A stretch of DNA of 5,227 nucleotides, taken from Melioribacteraceae bacterium (GTDB taxonomy: Bacteria; Bacteroidota; Ignavibacteria; Ignavibacteriales; Melioribacteraceae). Made by a program: the position numbers and the translations under genes. The notes below the pieces were generated by a model. The model was not told where the DNA came from. It did no database searches and saw only the letters and a list, made by a program, of their open reading frames with translations. The stretch covers positions 1 to 5,227 of the forward strand of contig JALSNL010000043.1 of assembly GCA_026987055.1 (NCBI GenBank), in the 5' to 3' direction. Positions 5,088 through 5,227 of the stretch are shown in pieces (position 1 is the stretch's first letter; each line of letters starts with the position of its first letter).

Positions 5088-5227
5088 TTATACTTCGTGA
5101 ATAGTTCCGTCTTGCATTTTAATTACTCTATCGGCTAACTTTACCAATTCCGGATTATGTGTAACTATTAGAAGAGTTATTCCTAATTTATTTTTAAGTT
5201 CAATAAAAAGATTGTGAATTATGTCAC
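5088..5227 (-). CDS. ABC transporter ATP-binding protein, LolD/MacB-like (C-terminal fragment)
   Basis: Only the last 45 residues lie in the window; the gene starts beyond the right edge. The fragment opens with the helix after the D-loop (DIIHNLFIELKNKLG), continues with the strand and H-loop TLLIVTHNPEL, where the histidine at fragment residue 24 contacts ATP gamma-phosphate in this family, and ends with LADRVIKMQDGTIHEV. This tail matches the LolD/MacB group of ABC ATPases (usually about 220-240 residues), which power lipoprotein release from the inner membrane or other mechanotransmission exporters. The Walker A, signature and Walker B motifs are outside the window, so the subfamily is not certain. 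The stop lies 36 bases before larE on the same strand, suggesting cotranscription without implying a shared function. Confidence 0.85.
   Translation of the reverse strand, partial: DIIHNLFIELKNKLGITLLIVTHNPELVKLADRVIKMQDGTIHEV

Overview
The window looks like a chromosomal segment of an AT-rich member of the Bacteroidota/Ignavibacteriota side of the FCB group. This is inferred from the low GC content, the near absence of Shine-Dalgarno sequences before most genes, the NdpA-type nucleoid protein, a LolD-like ABC ATPase and a GGGAAG/CTTCCC intergenic palindrome. No rRNA or other firm phylogenetic marker is present, so the assignment is tentative.

Left part (1-1957, plus strand): after a 160-base AT-rich leader, three tightly packed genes form one apparent operon. 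They are a GHKL-fold ATP-binding protein (161-958), a small STAS-like protein of the DUF4325 type (972-1331) and a PIN-domain nuclease-like protein (1331-1957, TAATG overlap with the previous stop). GHKL ATPase plus STAS protein is the core of a partner-switching module of the SpoIIAB/SpoIIAA kind. Joining it to a PIN protein with all its catalytic acids, and with no VapB-like antitoxin, is the most unusual thing here. It is a candidate regulated-nuclease system, possibly for defence or stress; no function is proven by sequence alone.

Middle (2013-3408): a short AT-only inverted repeat separates the cassette from a convergent minus-strand gene for a 37-kDa nucleoid-associated protein (NdpA/YejK family, 2038-3090). 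Upstream of it lies a 318-base gap without genes. The gap holds a double palindrome (about 3217-3286) that may be a dispersed intergenic repeat and may also end transcription of the lar genes.

Right part (3409-5227, minus strand): in transcription order, the C-terminal end of a LolD/MacB-like ABC ATPase (stop at 5088), then larE (5051-4188), then larB (4191-3409). LarB and LarE perform the first two steps of nickel-pincer nucleotide cofactor synthesis. LarB turns nicotinate adenine dinucleotide into a dicarboxylated pyridinium mononucleotide, and LarE thiolates it. larE and larB overlap by ATGA, and the ribosome binding site of larB lies inside the last codons of larE. The nickel insertase LarC and any client such as LarA are not in the window. 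LarE carries three cysteines in the pattern expected of the iron-sulfur-dependent, catalytic form of the enzyme.
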